Position numbers and translations under genes: made by a program. A DNA stretch of 64,000 nt, taken from contig NZ_LT630003.1 in NCBI RefSeq assembly GCF_900105615.1, forward strand, positions 3,484,501 through 3,548,500, given 5' to 3'. Positions 23,817 through 33,600 of this stretch are shown one piece after another. The first letter of the stretch is position 1. Every line of letters starts with the position of its first letter. This DNA comes from Lacrimispora sphenoides JCM 1415 (GTDB taxonomy: Bacteria; Bacillota; Clostridia; Lachnospirales; Lachnospiraceae). The notes beneath the pieces were generated by a model, which saw only the letters and a program-made list of their open reading frames with translations, had not been told where the DNA came from and did not search any database.

Positions 23817-25133
23817 TCACTCCTTATGGCTGAAAAACTGAGGCAGATATTCTTTATGTGCTTCCAGCAGCTCATAAAGCACGGCCTTTGCTTCTTTCTG
23901 GGATCCCACCAGGGGATTGATCATTAGTGCCAGCAGGGCCTTCTGCGGGCTTCCGGTTATGGCCGCCCGGCACCCGGCTATTTCAAAAGATTTGATCTGC
24001 TGCAAAAGACCGTTGACCGTCCATGGCAGTTCCACACCGTTTACCGGAACCGGTCCATCCTTTGTTATCCTGCAGCTGACTTCCACGATCTCATGATTTT
24101 TGAAATTTTTTATGGCTCCTCTGTTTACGGTGTTTACTACCTGAATATCTCCCTTGTCATTATAAATGGAATGGATCAGATTACATGCAGAATCACTGTA
24201 ATAAGCACCGCCCCGCTGAGAAAGTAATTCCGGTTTTTCATCCAATTCAGGGTCCTGATAAAGCTCAAACAGCTTTTTTTCCACCTGTTCCACAAGCTCT
24301 GCTCTTGTCTCATGTTTTTCATACTTTTCCAGGGCTTCTTCCAGATATTCTTTTGCCATATAATAATATCTGTGATAGGAGCATGGCAGCACTCCAAGCT
24401 CTTTAACAAAATCTTTGTCCCAGCTGACTGCCTTTATATTTTTCACAACGCCGCCTTCCCCCCAATGGCTGACCACGTCTTCCGTTATGTCCTTTCCATC
24501 TGCCTCCACTCTGGTCACGTACACCATATGATTCAGACCGCCCATGGTGACATTCACCTCTTCCATAGGCCTTCCAAGCTGATCTGCCACCGCTTTATGC
24601 ATTCCGTAAGGGACGTTGCACAGCCCGATGAACTTCCGGAAACCGCTGTAATGGTTTACTCCCTCCATGACCATGCCCACCGGATTTGTAAAGTTGATCA
24701 GCCATGCTTCCGGGCACAGTTCCTCCATGTCTTTACAGATATCCAAAATAACCGGTATGGTCCTCATTCCTTTGAACATACCGCCTGCACCATTGGTTTC
24801 CTGGCCCAGAAGTCCGTGCTTTAAGGGGATCCTTTCGTCTTTCACTCTTGCCTGCAGCTGTCCCACCCGCAGCTGGGTTATGACAAAATCAGCTCCGGGA
24901 AGGGCCTCTCTCCGGTCCAGTGTTGTACGGATTTTCATTGGAACTCCTGCTTTTTTTACCATACGCATTGCAAATTCAGCTACAATCTGTAATTTTTTCT
25001 CACCCTCAGGGATATCCACCAGCCATAGCTCCTTCACAGGCAGGGTTTTGTACCTTTTTAAAAATCCATCCACCAGCTCCGGTGTGTAACTGGACCCTCC
25101 TCCGATTGCTACGATTTTCACACCTTTTTTCAT
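23817..25133 (-). CDS. GH4 6-phospho-beta-glycosidase
   Basis: A 438-residue NAD- and Mn-dependent glycosidase of family 4. Seen: the nucleotide loop VAIGGGSSYTPELVDGF, NFTNPVGMVMEGV, the metal Cys in GLCNVPYGMHK and metal His in GLNHMVYVT. GH4 enzymes of this branch split 6-phospho-beta-glucosides by a redox elimination mechanism. It overlaps the ROK kinase by ATGA, a pairing known from beta-glucoside kinase plus phospho-glucosidase systems. In this operon the substrate may be a 6-phospho amino-sugar disaccharide; sequence alone cannot show it. Confidence 0.88.
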   Translation of the reverse strand: MKKGVKIVAIGGGSSYTPELVDGFLKRYKTLPVKELWLVDIPEGEKKLQIVAEFAMRMVKKAGVPMKIRTTLDRREALPGADFVITQLRVGQLQARVKDERIPLKHGLLGQETNGAGGMFKGMRTIPVILDICKDMEELCPEAWLINFTNPVGMVMEGVNHYSGFRKFIGLCNVPYGMHKAVADQLGRPMEEVNVTMGGLNHMVYVTRVEADGKDITEDVVSHWGEGGVVKNIKAVSWDKDFVKELGVLPCSYHRYYYMAKEYLEEALEKYEKHETRAELVEQVEKKLFELYQDPELDEKPELLSQRGGAYYSDSACNLIHSIYNDKGDIQVVNTVNRGAIKNFKNHEIVEVSCRITKDGPVPVNGVELPWTVNGLLQQIKSFEIAGCRAAITGSPQKALLALMINPLVGSQKEAKAVLYELLEAHKEYLPQFFSHKE

Positions 25134-26011
25134 GACTGAACGCCTCCTTCTCCGCTTTGCAGTAATAAATACAGGGCCCCCATTCTCCCTGCCAAATTTC
25201 CCTGTTCACAGGCCTCGATGGCCGTATATGGTTCCAGGTGGGGATAAAGGGCATATACCGCTTCTTTCATATCCCTTATAAATATCTTATTTTCACTGAT
25301 TCCCCCGCCGATCAGCAGTATTTCAGGATCTACCGTGACAGCAAAGTTGCCGATCACCATTGCACCCTTGTAAAGCCATTCCCGGTATACCCGGTCAATG
25401 TCCGGCTGGTCCAGGTGGTTGAATATATACGCTCCATCCACCTCCCTGTCAAGGATCTCCGATACCTTTCTGACCAGAAGAGAGGTTGCTCCTGCCCCTT
25501 CTGCCGCCGGCTTTCCATCTGCATCCCGGAGGCCGACTCTGGTAAATCCCACCTCCCCGGATTTAAAGTGGCTGCCCCGGTATAATTCCCGGTTTATGAT
25601 GATGGCACCGCCAATCCCGGTTCCAAAGGTGACCATGCAAATATCCCTAAAACCCCTTCCCGCTCCTCGTACCATTTCTCCCAGTGCGGCACAATTGCTG
25701 TCATTTTCAAGCGCAACGGGAATCGGATAGTTCCTGTTGATCTCTTCCTTTAAACGATATGCCCTGAAATTAGCCCCCACGCTGAAATCAGTATTTTCTC
25801 CTGTTACCGGATGGATAAAACCCCCCATGCAGATTGCAACGCCGCTTATCTGATCCACATAGGTCTCCACGATCCCCATGAACTGCCGGAGAAATTCGGC
25901 CGGCCGTTTTTCCGTTGGTGTACTTCCTTCATGAAGAACCCGGTATTCCGGATCCATAAGGCTGTACTTAATGTAAGTACCTCCTATATCAATTGCCAGG
26001 TATTGTTTCAT
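25130..26011 (-). CDS. ROK-family sugar kinase
   Basis: A 293-residue kinase. The phosphate loop AIDIGGTYIKYSLM and the second ATP motif VTFGTGIGGAIIINREL are clear, as is ALENDSNCAALGE with the catalytic Asp. The zinc motif C-x-C-G-x2-G-C-x-E of many ROK kinases is absent: the place is taken by GEVGFTRVGLRDADG. Zinc-free ROK proteins include beta-glucoside kinases that phosphorylate disaccharides, which would feed the overlapping GH4 gene. Overlaps the BadF-type kinase by 23 bases. Confidence 0.87.
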   Translation of the reverse strand: MKQYLAIDIGGTYIKYSLMDPEYRVLHEGSTPTEKRPAEFLRQFMGIVETYVDQISGVAICMGGFIHPVTGENTDFSVGANFRAYRLKEEINRNYPIPVALENDSNCAALGEMVRGAGRGFRDICMVTFGTGIGGAIIINRELYRGSHFKSGEVGFTRVGLRDADGKPAAEGAGATSLLVRKVSEILDREVDGAYIFNHLDQPDIDRVYREWLYKGAMVIGNFAVTVDPEILLIGGGISENKIFIRDMKEAVYALYPHLEPYTAIEACEQGNLAGRMGALYLLLQSGEGGVQS

Positions 26012-26936
26012 AGCCGTTCCTTTCCGCTATCTCCCGTAATATGATCCTGACGGCCCCCTGGGCAGCTTCCCCCCTCATCTTCATGATCTCCAGCTGGGGA
26101 AATCTTTTTTTCGCCTTTTCACGAAACAGGCAGTATATCTCGTTATTTTTCATTAAAACACTTCCGCTTACAACCAGGGAAACCGGAGACTGAAAATGAG
26201 TCAGTACGGCTCCCGCCAGCTCCGTCAGTTCTTCCCCGCAATGATCCAGAATCTCCGTGGAAGCCTGATCCTTCTCCCTGATTCCTTCCTCCAGAAGGGG
26301 AGCCAGGGCGGCGATCTCTTTTTTGCTTCTCCCCGGCTGATACAGCCAGGTGATAAGACCCTCCACAGAATCCATCTTTAGATAGCGGAATGTTTTTTCC
26401 TTCAATACGGTCTGCCCCTGTCTTCCATCCGATGACCTTACCACTGCTTTTAAAATATCCCTTCCAATGGCATAGGCACTTCCGGCATCATCAATGATAT
26501 GGCCGTAGCCCCCGGCCCGGAACTTAGCACCGGACTCATTGACCCCATAACAAATCGAACCGGTCCCGGCAATGAGTATAACACCGGCTGGCTCCTCTAA
26601 CGCCCCTGCCAGGGCAGTTTCATGGTCTCCCACCAGCCTGATCACTCCCTGCATCCCCTGTTCTCTTAAACTCCGGGTCAGCAATTTTGCCGTATCCCGG
26701 TTGCTGATTCCGGCGGCGCCAATGCAGATACCTATGCAGCCACTCATATTCATACCTGACAGTTCCAGTTCTCTCTTTAAATCCGTCAGCGTATGTTCTG
26801 CCGCTTCCCGGGACTGTCCGTTGATGTTTAAAGGCCCTAAACGGAAACTTTTCGCTGGATCACCATGAAGTCCGGCTACCATTACAGTGGTGGCGGTCCC
26901 GCCCCCATCCATTCCTATTACAAACGGTCCGTTCAT
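25989..26936 (-). CDS. BadF/BadG-type amino-sugar kinase, MurK-like
   Basis: A 315-residue kinase of the BadF/BadG/BcrA ATPase family, which includes GlcNAc kinases and the Clostridium acetobutylicum MurK acting on both MurNAc and GlcNAc (established for that protein). Seen: VIGMDGGGTATTVMVAG (phosphate loop), LVGDHETALAGAL, VILIAGTGSICYGVN and AGGYGHIIDDAGSAYAIG. GGGGGGT-type ribosome site before the ATG. Placed after the importer permeases, it would phosphorylate GlcNAc and MurNAc released by NagZ and NamZ. A MurNAc-6-phosphate etherase (murQ) is not in the window. Confidence 0.85.
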   Translation of the reverse strand: MNGPFVIGMDGGGTATTVMVAGLHGDPAKSFRLGPLNINGQSREAAEHTLTDLKRELELSGMNMSGCIGICIGAAGISNRDTAKLLTRSLREQGMQGVIRLVGDHETALAGALEEPAGVILIAGTGSICYGVNESGAKFRAGGYGHIIDDAGSAYAIGRDILKAVVRSSDGRQGQTVLKEKTFRYLKMDSVEGLITWLYQPGRSKKEIAALAPLLEEGIREKDQASTEILDHCGEELTELAGAVLTHFQSPVSLVVSGSVLMKNNEIYCLFREKAKKRFPQLEIMKMRGEAAQGAVRIILREIAERNGYETIPGN

Positions 26937-26960
26937 TTGATTACCCCCCTTTTCCTTCCG

Positions 26961-27824
26961 TTATCCCTTCACCGCACCCACCGTTACTCCTTCCAGAAAA
27001 TATTTCTGCAAGGTAAAGAACAGTATAAACATAGGCAATGCCGAAATCGTTGCCCCTGCCATCATGGGTGAAAAATAAGTGGTATTTGCAAAACTGAAAT
27101 TTTTAAGTCCGACCTGAATGGTCTGCATCTGTTCATTGTTGCATATCAGAAACGGCCAGAAAAAGGTATTCCAGCTGCCCATAAAGGTCATGATCGCCAT
27201 AACGGATAAAATTGTTTTTGAAATAGGTATGACTATTTTTATCAGGATCTGAAACTGATTGCAGCCTTCTGTCCTTGCCGCTTCCAGAATAGAAGTGGGT
27301 AGGGAAGAAAAGAACTGTTTCGCCATAAATACATTGTAGAAGGTGACCAGAGACGGCACGATCAATGCGGTGTAAGTATCTGTCAGCTTCAGCACATTGG
27401 CTACCAATATGTACAACGGAACCTGCGTGACCTGATAGGGTACCATCATCGCAAACAACAGCAGGAAAAATAATATCTTACTTCCCGGAAACCTTACTTT
27501 TGCAAATGCATACCCAGCCATCCCGGCAAAGACCACATTGCTTAATGTGACGACACCCGCGACGATCATAGAATTTACGATCCAGCGGAACGAGCTTTTG
27601 CTGAATCCAAAAAAGAATTTATAGGAATCCAATGTTACAAATTTAGGAAACAGAGTATAACTGGCTGCCCCAATCTCATTTGGCGTTCCAAAGGATGAGA
27701 TAACCATGTAATAAATTGGAAACAGAGTCAGGACGGCCAAGAAGAGCAGGATGGCTGCCATTGCCCCGTTTCTTAACACTGATTTATATTTTTGATCGTC
27801 CCCATATTGCCTGAATAAACCCAT
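26961..27824 (-). CDS. ABC sugar importer permease (MalG/UgpE type)
   Basis: A 287-residue inner-membrane permease of the CUT1 class. Six hydrophobic segments are visible, and the cytoplasmic coupling loop EAARTEGCNQFQILIKIVIP carries the EAA motif. It ends LEGVTVGAVKG, the common end of MalG-type permeases. It is 14 bases after its partner permease and 24 bases before the BadF-type kinase. No ATPase subunit is encoded in the operon, so a shared MsiK/MsmX-type ATPase elsewhere is expected. Confidence 0.92.
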   Translation of the reverse strand: MGLFRQYGDDQKYKSVLRNGAMAAILLFLAVLTLFPIYYMVISSFGTPNEIGAASYTLFPKFVTLDSYKFFFGFSKSSFRWIVNSMIVAGVVTLSNVVFAGMAGYAFAKVRFPGSKILFFLLLFAMMVPYQVTQVPLYILVANVLKLTDTYTALIVPSLVTFYNVFMAKQFFSSLPTSILEAARTEGCNQFQILIKIVIPISKTILSVMAIMTFMGSWNTFFWPFLICNNEQMQTIQVGLKNFSFANTTYFSPMMAGATISALPMFILFFTLQKYFLEGVTVGAVKG

Positions 27825-27838
27825 ACCAGCCCTCCTTC

Positions 27839-28732
27839 CTAGTACTCAACATCTGCAGCCATTACCTTAAACTGTAAGACTGCAAAAACCGCAATGATTC
27901 CTGCCAATAATAATGCTTGTGCACATGCTTCCCCATAGTTAAAATATTTGAAAGCATTGTTAAATATTAGCAATCCTACCATAGTAGTGGCATGATCCGG
28001 TCCGCCCCCTGTCATTAAATACGCCGTCTGAAATGCCTGAAACGCATTGATCACTCCGGTGATAGTCAGAAAAACAGTGGTCGGTTTGACCATAGGCCAT
28101 ACTACGTATTTGATTCTCTGCATAAAGGTGGCTCCGTCAATATTGGCAACCTCATAATAAGTAGGATCAATCCCAAGCAATGCAGCTACATAAATAATGA
28201 CAGTAGAACCAAGGCCTGAGAATATTGTCATGATAATCAGTGACAGCATAGCCGTCTGAGAGCTCCCCAGCCAATTCTGATTCTGGATCCCAAATGCCCG
28301 GATCACCGAATTTAACAGGCCGCTTGGCAGAGGATCAAATATCCATTTCCATACAAAGGAGAGAGCTACTCCCGATGCAATCCCGGGCAGATAAAATACT
28401 GCTTTAAAAAATGACTGGCTTCTCTTCTTAAAGGGAACCAGCAGAATGGAGATGATAAATGCCACCAGTATGGAGATGGGCACCGTTACGGCCGTATACA
28501 CGGCAGTGTTCCAGATGGATTTAAAGAAAAGTCCGTTTTTCAATGTGTTACTGTAATTGGCAAATCCCACAAACTCTGTTTTTAGGGGCTTGTAGGATTG
28601 AAAGCTTACAATTGCCGCCTGGACTACCGGATATAATGTGAAGATAATAAATGACACAATGGGCACGAATACGAAAACATACCCCCATTTGGCATCATTG
28701 TTTAACCGCTTTCTTTTCTTTGCTGTCTGCAT
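27839..28732 (-). CDS. ABC sugar importer permease (MalF/UgpA type)
   Basis: A 297-residue CUT1 permease with an N-terminal cytoplasmic basic stretch and six membrane segments. The coupling loop reads YYEVANIDGATFMQRIKYVVWP with an altered EAA motif. YLMTGGGPDHATTMVG is the typical region before the last segments. It pairs with the downstream MalG-type protein. The gap to the binding-protein gene holds a stable hairpin that could lower permease expression relative to the binding protein. Confidence 0.92.
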   Translation of the reverse strand: MQTAKKRKRLNNDAKWGYVFVFVPIVSFIIFTLYPVVQAAIVSFQSYKPLKTEFVGFANYSNTLKNGLFFKSIWNTAVYTAVTVPISILVAFIISILLVPFKKRSQSFFKAVFYLPGIASGVALSFVWKWIFDPLPSGLLNSVIRAFGIQNQNWLGSSQTAMLSLIIMTIFSGLGSTVIIYVAALLGIDPTYYEVANIDGATFMQRIKYVVWPMVKPTTVFLTITGVINAFQAFQTAYLMTGGGPDHATTMVGLLIFNNAFKYFNYGEACAQALLLAGIIAVFAVLQFKVMAADVEY

Positions 28733-28788
28733 ACGCCTTCCCCTCTCCCTTCATTCTAAAAAGCATAATGATCCCCCAAATAAGAAAT

Positions 28789-28821
28789 GGGCATTGGCAC
28801 CTGTTACGATTACCAATGCCC
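28789..28821 (-). terminator. Attenuating hairpin between binding-protein and permease genes
   Basis: Perfect nine-base inverted repeat GGGCATTGG (28789-28797) / CCAATGCCC (28813-28821) with a 15-base loop, followed on the minus strand by ATTTCTTATTT. Such hairpins often give partial termination or protect the upstream mRNA so that more binding protein than permease is made. Confidence 0.65.
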
Positions 28822-28855
28822 GTAAATCATGAAAACCTATGGATCTCATCTTCCA

Positions 28856-30271
28856 TTAATCCATGACACAGCCTTCCTCACCAAACGCCTCAACAGCAGC
28901 CTTTTTAATGGCTTCGTGCATCTCCTCCGGGGTAATTTCACCTGCTAATAACCCCTGGAATTTTGGCAGAATAACCTCATCCTCAATTTTTATCGCCTTT
29001 GCTCCTAAATCAGCCGGGATATCAGGTCTGGCTTCCGCCACCTGGGTGGCAAGATTTTTAACTGCATTTGTATTATTCTCATTTTTTCCTTCCATCGGAG
29101 GAAGGGAAGCAAATGCTTCTTCTCCGGATTTGCATATGGGGCTGATATAAAGCTCCTGACAGGTTTCTGCCGCTCTTTTACCGCTTGCCAGGAAATAGGC
29201 AGCCTTTGCTACGTTCTTTAAATGATCCGGGCTTGGTTCATCCTTGCCGCGGAAGCACACATATCCATCTACCGCTCCCTGGGCCTGCTGCTTATTTCCC
29301 TGGAACGTAGGAACCGGCAACACGATGTATTCCACTTCCTGGCTTCCTTCAACCGCACTTCCGTCATTTGCGGCCAGCTTTTTATTATTATCGGCAGCTA
29401 ACTTTTCAAATACCGACAGTCCCTTGCCGGTGATCATGGTCTGCCCGGTCAGGAACATGTTCCATCGTTTTCCCGCATCCACGGAGCTTAATTCTTTCGG
29501 CATGGAGCCATCGTCGATTAAAGCTCTGATATCTTTTAAAAATGGAACCATGTGACTGCTCGTATATGTATATTTTGAATCCTTGTCAAAGGCGGCAGGC
29601 ATACCTGCATTTTTTACAAAGATTGAAAAATAATCCTTTGCCGCTACTCCTGAACAGGCAAAAACAAAGCCGTACCGGGAATAGCTGTCTCCGTCCTTTA
29701 CCACTCCTTTTTTGATGGCTTCCCGAAATTCTTCGTAGGTCCAGCCATTTTTCTGTATTCCCTGCCAGTCGATCCCTGCTTCCTCCAGCATGGCCTTATT
29801 ACCGCCGATAGCCTGTATCTCCACATAGGCGGGGAATCCATAAAGCCCGTCACCATTTTTAAAATAGTTGATAATATCTGCATTGTAATCTTCTATCATT
29901 TCCTTATCCGCATATTTGGTAATGTCTACCAGCATTTCCGTGTCCAGATATTTTGTAACCCCGGTAGAGCCGATAAAGGCAATATCAGGCGGAGAGCCGG
30001 CATTTACCTGAACATCCAGTTTTTCCGTAATGTCTTCCCAGCTTGCCGTTGTGATCTGCAGCTCCAAATCGGGATTGGCTTCGTTAAATTCCTTTGCATA
30101 TTCCATCAGTTTATCCTGATAGGATGCAGAAACAGGCGGAAGCAATGCCTTAACAATGTCTTTTCCATTGCTTTGCTGCACCGCAGTGCCCTTTGCGGTA
30201 GTTCCGCAGCCCGCCAGTGTACTGGCGATCATGGCTGCTGCCAACAATACGGATAGTTTTCTTTTTTTCAT
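28856..30271 (-). CDS. ABC importer sugar-binding lipoprotein
   Basis: A 471-residue family 1 extracellular solute-binding protein. The signal peptide MKKRKLSVLLAAAMIASTLA ends in the lipobox LAGCG. The mature part reads as a typical two-lobe binding protein, with DIAFIGSTGVTKYLD and YGFPAYVEIQAIGG in the first lobe. It is the first gene of the importer/catabolic operon. The ATG at 30271 has GGAGGAG before it; the open frame upstream is leader. Ligand inferred from the operon: an amino-sugar oligomer, possibly peptidoglycan-derived. Confidence 0.92.
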   Translation of the reverse strand: MKKRKLSVLLAAAMIASTLAGCGTTAKGTAVQQSNGKDIVKALLPPVSASYQDKLMEYAKEFNEANPDLELQITTASWEDITEKLDVQVNAGSPPDIAFIGSTGVTKYLDTEMLVDITKYADKEMIEDYNADIINYFKNGDGLYGFPAYVEIQAIGGNKAMLEEAGIDWQGIQKNGWTYEEFREAIKKGVVKDGDSYSRYGFVFACSGVAAKDYFSIFVKNAGMPAAFDKDSKYTYTSSHMVPFLKDIRALIDDGSMPKELSSVDAGKRWNMFLTGQTMITGKGLSVFEKLAADNNKKLAANDGSAVEGSQEVEYIVLPVPTFQGNKQQAQGAVDGYVCFRGKDEPSPDHLKNVAKAAYFLASGKRAAETCQELYISPICKSGEEAFASLPPMEGKNENNTNAVKNLATQVAEARPDIPADLGAKAIKIEDEVILPKFQGLLAGEITPEEMHEAIKKAAVEAFGEEGCVMD

Positions 30272-30407
30272 GTTTTCTCCTCCATTATTTTTTATATCTG
30301 CTCTATGGCGTAATGCACATGTCCATGTGCTTTTGCCAACTTCTCCCTCGCCTTTATGGGAATGCGATCCCTGCCCCAAGAGCTGCCATTTCCTCATGGC
30401 TGTTTCC

Positions 30408-30436
30408 ATTATATATTTATGAATTCTTTTTGTCAA
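30408..30436 (-). promoter_or_regulatory. Promoter of the amino-sugar operon
   Basis: Minus-strand consensus TTGACA (30431-30436) and TATAAT (30408-30413) with a 17-base spacer. The transcript would carry about a 130-base leader before the binding-protein start. Confidence 0.85.
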
Positions 30437-30488
30437 AGAATTCATATAATTACGAAATATTGTTTCACACCTTGAAATAATATTTCAA
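30421..30488. promoter_or_regulatory. Three palindromes at the amino-sugar operon promoter (candidate operators)
   Basis: GAATTCTTT / AAAGAATTC with a 5-base centre (30421-30443) covers the -35. Further upstream lie GAAATATTGTTTC (30454-30466) and TTGAAATAATATTTCAA (30472-30488). The last has the GAAA...TTTC form I associate with RpiR/MurR-type sites (memory, unverified). No regulator gene is in the operon. Confidence 0.6.
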
Positions 30489-30609
30489 ATTTCACCATCA
30501 TTTTCGACATTTATTCTTATATTTTCCCACAATATTCCATTCTATTTAAGCATTTTTATCATTGCATTCTTAAAGAATATCTTTTTCCATCACTCTCCAT
30601 AGTTTCGTA

Positions 30610-30662
30610 AAAAGAAGCAGGTCAGATAGTCTGTATATACAAGACATTTCTGACCTGCAAAT
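30610..30662 (-). terminator. Terminator after the 1931-residue protein gene
   Basis: Stem GCAGGTCAGA / TCTGACCTGC, with an inner AGAC/GTCT pairing, then TTCTTTTT on the minus strand. Closely related to the terminator at 38190-38247. Confidence 0.85.
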
Positions 30663-30690
30663 GCAATGAATTCTGTGGTCAAGCTTTGTA

Positions 30691-33600
30691 TTATCTGATT
30701 TGTACTACTCCATCCACTACCCACTCTCCATTTGCGTTGACAGCGTAACCATCTGGAGTGATGGTGCTATTAAGCATTGCGCCATATTTGTATTGCGTTG
30801 CCTGATTAACCGGATTGAAGAAGAAACATTTTCCGTTAATCCATCTCCAGCCTGTGACCATAGCGCCGTATGAGCCATCATGATTTTCGCTTAAGTAGTA
30901 CCAGCTGCCATCTCCGTCCAAATACCAGCCTGAAATCATATACCCCTCTGCATCAAAGCGATACCATGACATCTGGCCATTATAGGAACACTGATACCAT
31001 TCATTTTTCGCATATGTTCCATTATTCTTGAGAACCTTCCAGCCTCTGGCATTCTGTTTCCATGTAACCATGCCATAATCTTTATCTCTGTCTGAATCAC
31101 TGGAACGGTCTGGCCTTTCGGGATTCTCTGGCCCTCCCGGATTTTCTGGTCCGCCAGGATTTTCTGGTCCTTCCGGATTCTCTGGCCCTTCCGGATTTTC
31201 TGGTTCCTTTGCAAGTTTCACATCGTCTCTGTCACGAATACGTATACGAGACACAGAATCCTCGGAGTCACCTATGACAGTTCTGGACGAGAGTCCTATT
31301 GCCGACATATATGCACCGATTTTTAAATCCTCTATCACCTTATCCTTTGTAATATATCCATCAATGAATATTCTTGCGGGCTTACCTGACTGATCCTGCA
31401 GCATAATCGTTTCTACCAGATTATTCGGCGCATCAATGGAAATAACCTTGCCGCTTACCGTGACTAAACTGCCGAGGTTTTTGCCCTCATAGGCTTCTTT
31501 CGTAGTTTCTTTAACAGGCTCTGGAAGTTCCTTTATATTTGTATCAATTACCATAATCTTCTCTACTGCCAGCTGTCTCTCTCCTTGATAAGAAGAAGTT
31601 TTTCCAAATACCCTGACGGTCTGACCCGCTCTTATATCTCCGGATACAGGGAAAAGATTAATTCCGCCGGTATGATCCTGCACATAGATACTATCGAAGA
31701 AAGCAGTATCTTTATCATAACCGGAGGCGTTAGATGTAGCTATGCCTTCAATAATAAACCGCTCGCCCTCGCCAGCCGCCTGTACTTCCTTAATAGGCGT
31801 AATCTGCAATTGATTCGTCTTCTCTAATAAATTTGCCATAATCTGGTAGTTGCTGTAATCATTGGTGGCTGCACTGTCAAATGTCAGCTGGAAATCACTC
31901 ATAGTCGAACATCCTGATAAATATAGTGTCGACGATTCGCCATCGCTGAAATAAAGCTCCTGAGTAGCTGCCAATACAAAACGTCCGTCCAATTTTGCCA
32001 ATGCATCTCCTGATAATCCTACACCATCATTATCCAGACTCTTTGTATCTGCCGGTGCATAAACCAGAGGCGCCGCTCCTGATGGAAGCATGGCGGTGTC
32101 ATGGATTGGATTTTCACTTTCATCCACTGCATAAATGTCCGCATTGCCATATGTGTTGAATTTAAGACCTGCATCCACTCCGGTTATATATGGGTTCAGC
32201 AGATTATAATCGGTGCTAAGGATCCCCCACAATCTGCCATCATTGCTGCCGGCGCTTTGTAACTCATCATCTGCAAAACGGAATGTACTTTGAAGAGCTT
32301 TAAGGATCTTATTCTGCTGAGCCGACATATGATCCCCTGCCTTGGAAACATCACCTTTGAAGCCATCATATGCCTCATAGGAATCACTCCAGGAACAGAT
32401 CATAATCGTCTTTCCGCCCTTTTTAGCAAAAGCTCTGATAGCATCAAGTTCTTCCTCTGAGTAGTTCTTATAATCCTCTCTCAGCTTTGTACCATCACGT
32501 CTGGAAGGTGCATTGAACAGAACGCCAACATATTTGTCATCCTTTAAAGCGGCTAACAGCTCCTCACTGGTGTAAAGGGTGACCATCCGGATATCGTAAT
32601 CACCCGCTAAAGAGGTGAAATTACCCATACTGTCCTTGTAGTTTCCATTCACATATTCATTATAATGACTGGCATCTATTGCAAAATATTTCATCTTCGA
32701 ACTGTCACGTACATCAATTTGCAGAGTAAAGCTGAATGTCTTGCGATCACCTTCCAGTTCCATTTTGGCAATGACTTCTATTTCATTTACTCCTACCTTA
32801 TCAAGTATAAACGCTTTGTTAACCGTGTAAGTTTCCAATGACTTTAAACTCACGTTCAGTTCTTTACTTTCAAGCACCTTATCACCAGTTTTAAATGTCA
32901 GGCTGGTAAGCGTGGCATCTGATTCTTCATTGTTGAAAGCTGTGACTGTAAACTTCACCGGTTCGCCTGTCACTGGTACATCTGTATCACAAGTAAAGGA
33001 AGATATGCCTGCTTTTGCGGCTGAACCATACCACACAGGAGCCGTTACGGCTATATTTTTATCAGCCTGGGTAACACGTATGTAATAATATCCTTTCTTT
33101 GCAGGAAGCTCAAAGGTGAACTCTCCACTATTTCCGGTGCCTTCTTTTTTCCCTGCTATTGCGCCGCCATTTGTCACTACCTCTACACTTTTTATGACAT
33201 CTGTCGGATCCGGGTCATATACGCTTACAGAAATATTCAGCGTTTTTACGTCCTCTGACGCATCCAGGACACTTCCCATAAGCTCATCATTCAAAGTATA
33301 CATGATATTTAAATTCTTATCTTCTGTCGCGTATACATGCATATCTTTCAGCGCACTTAAAATCCCTGTCTCCGATAAATCATCTGTGATGACGACTGTC
33401 CTGGCCGTATTCGCATTGCCCCAACGCCCTTTATGATTATCCTGGTTATTGGAAGGCGCTAAATGCCATCCCTTATCCAGTGCTTTCGTATATTCATTGT
33501 AGCTTGGGAAATATCCGCCTGAACCGATGGAGCCTTCGCCATTGCCTACTTCTACCAAGACCATTTTGGCATCTCTTGCCGGTGTATAGTATGCAAAATC

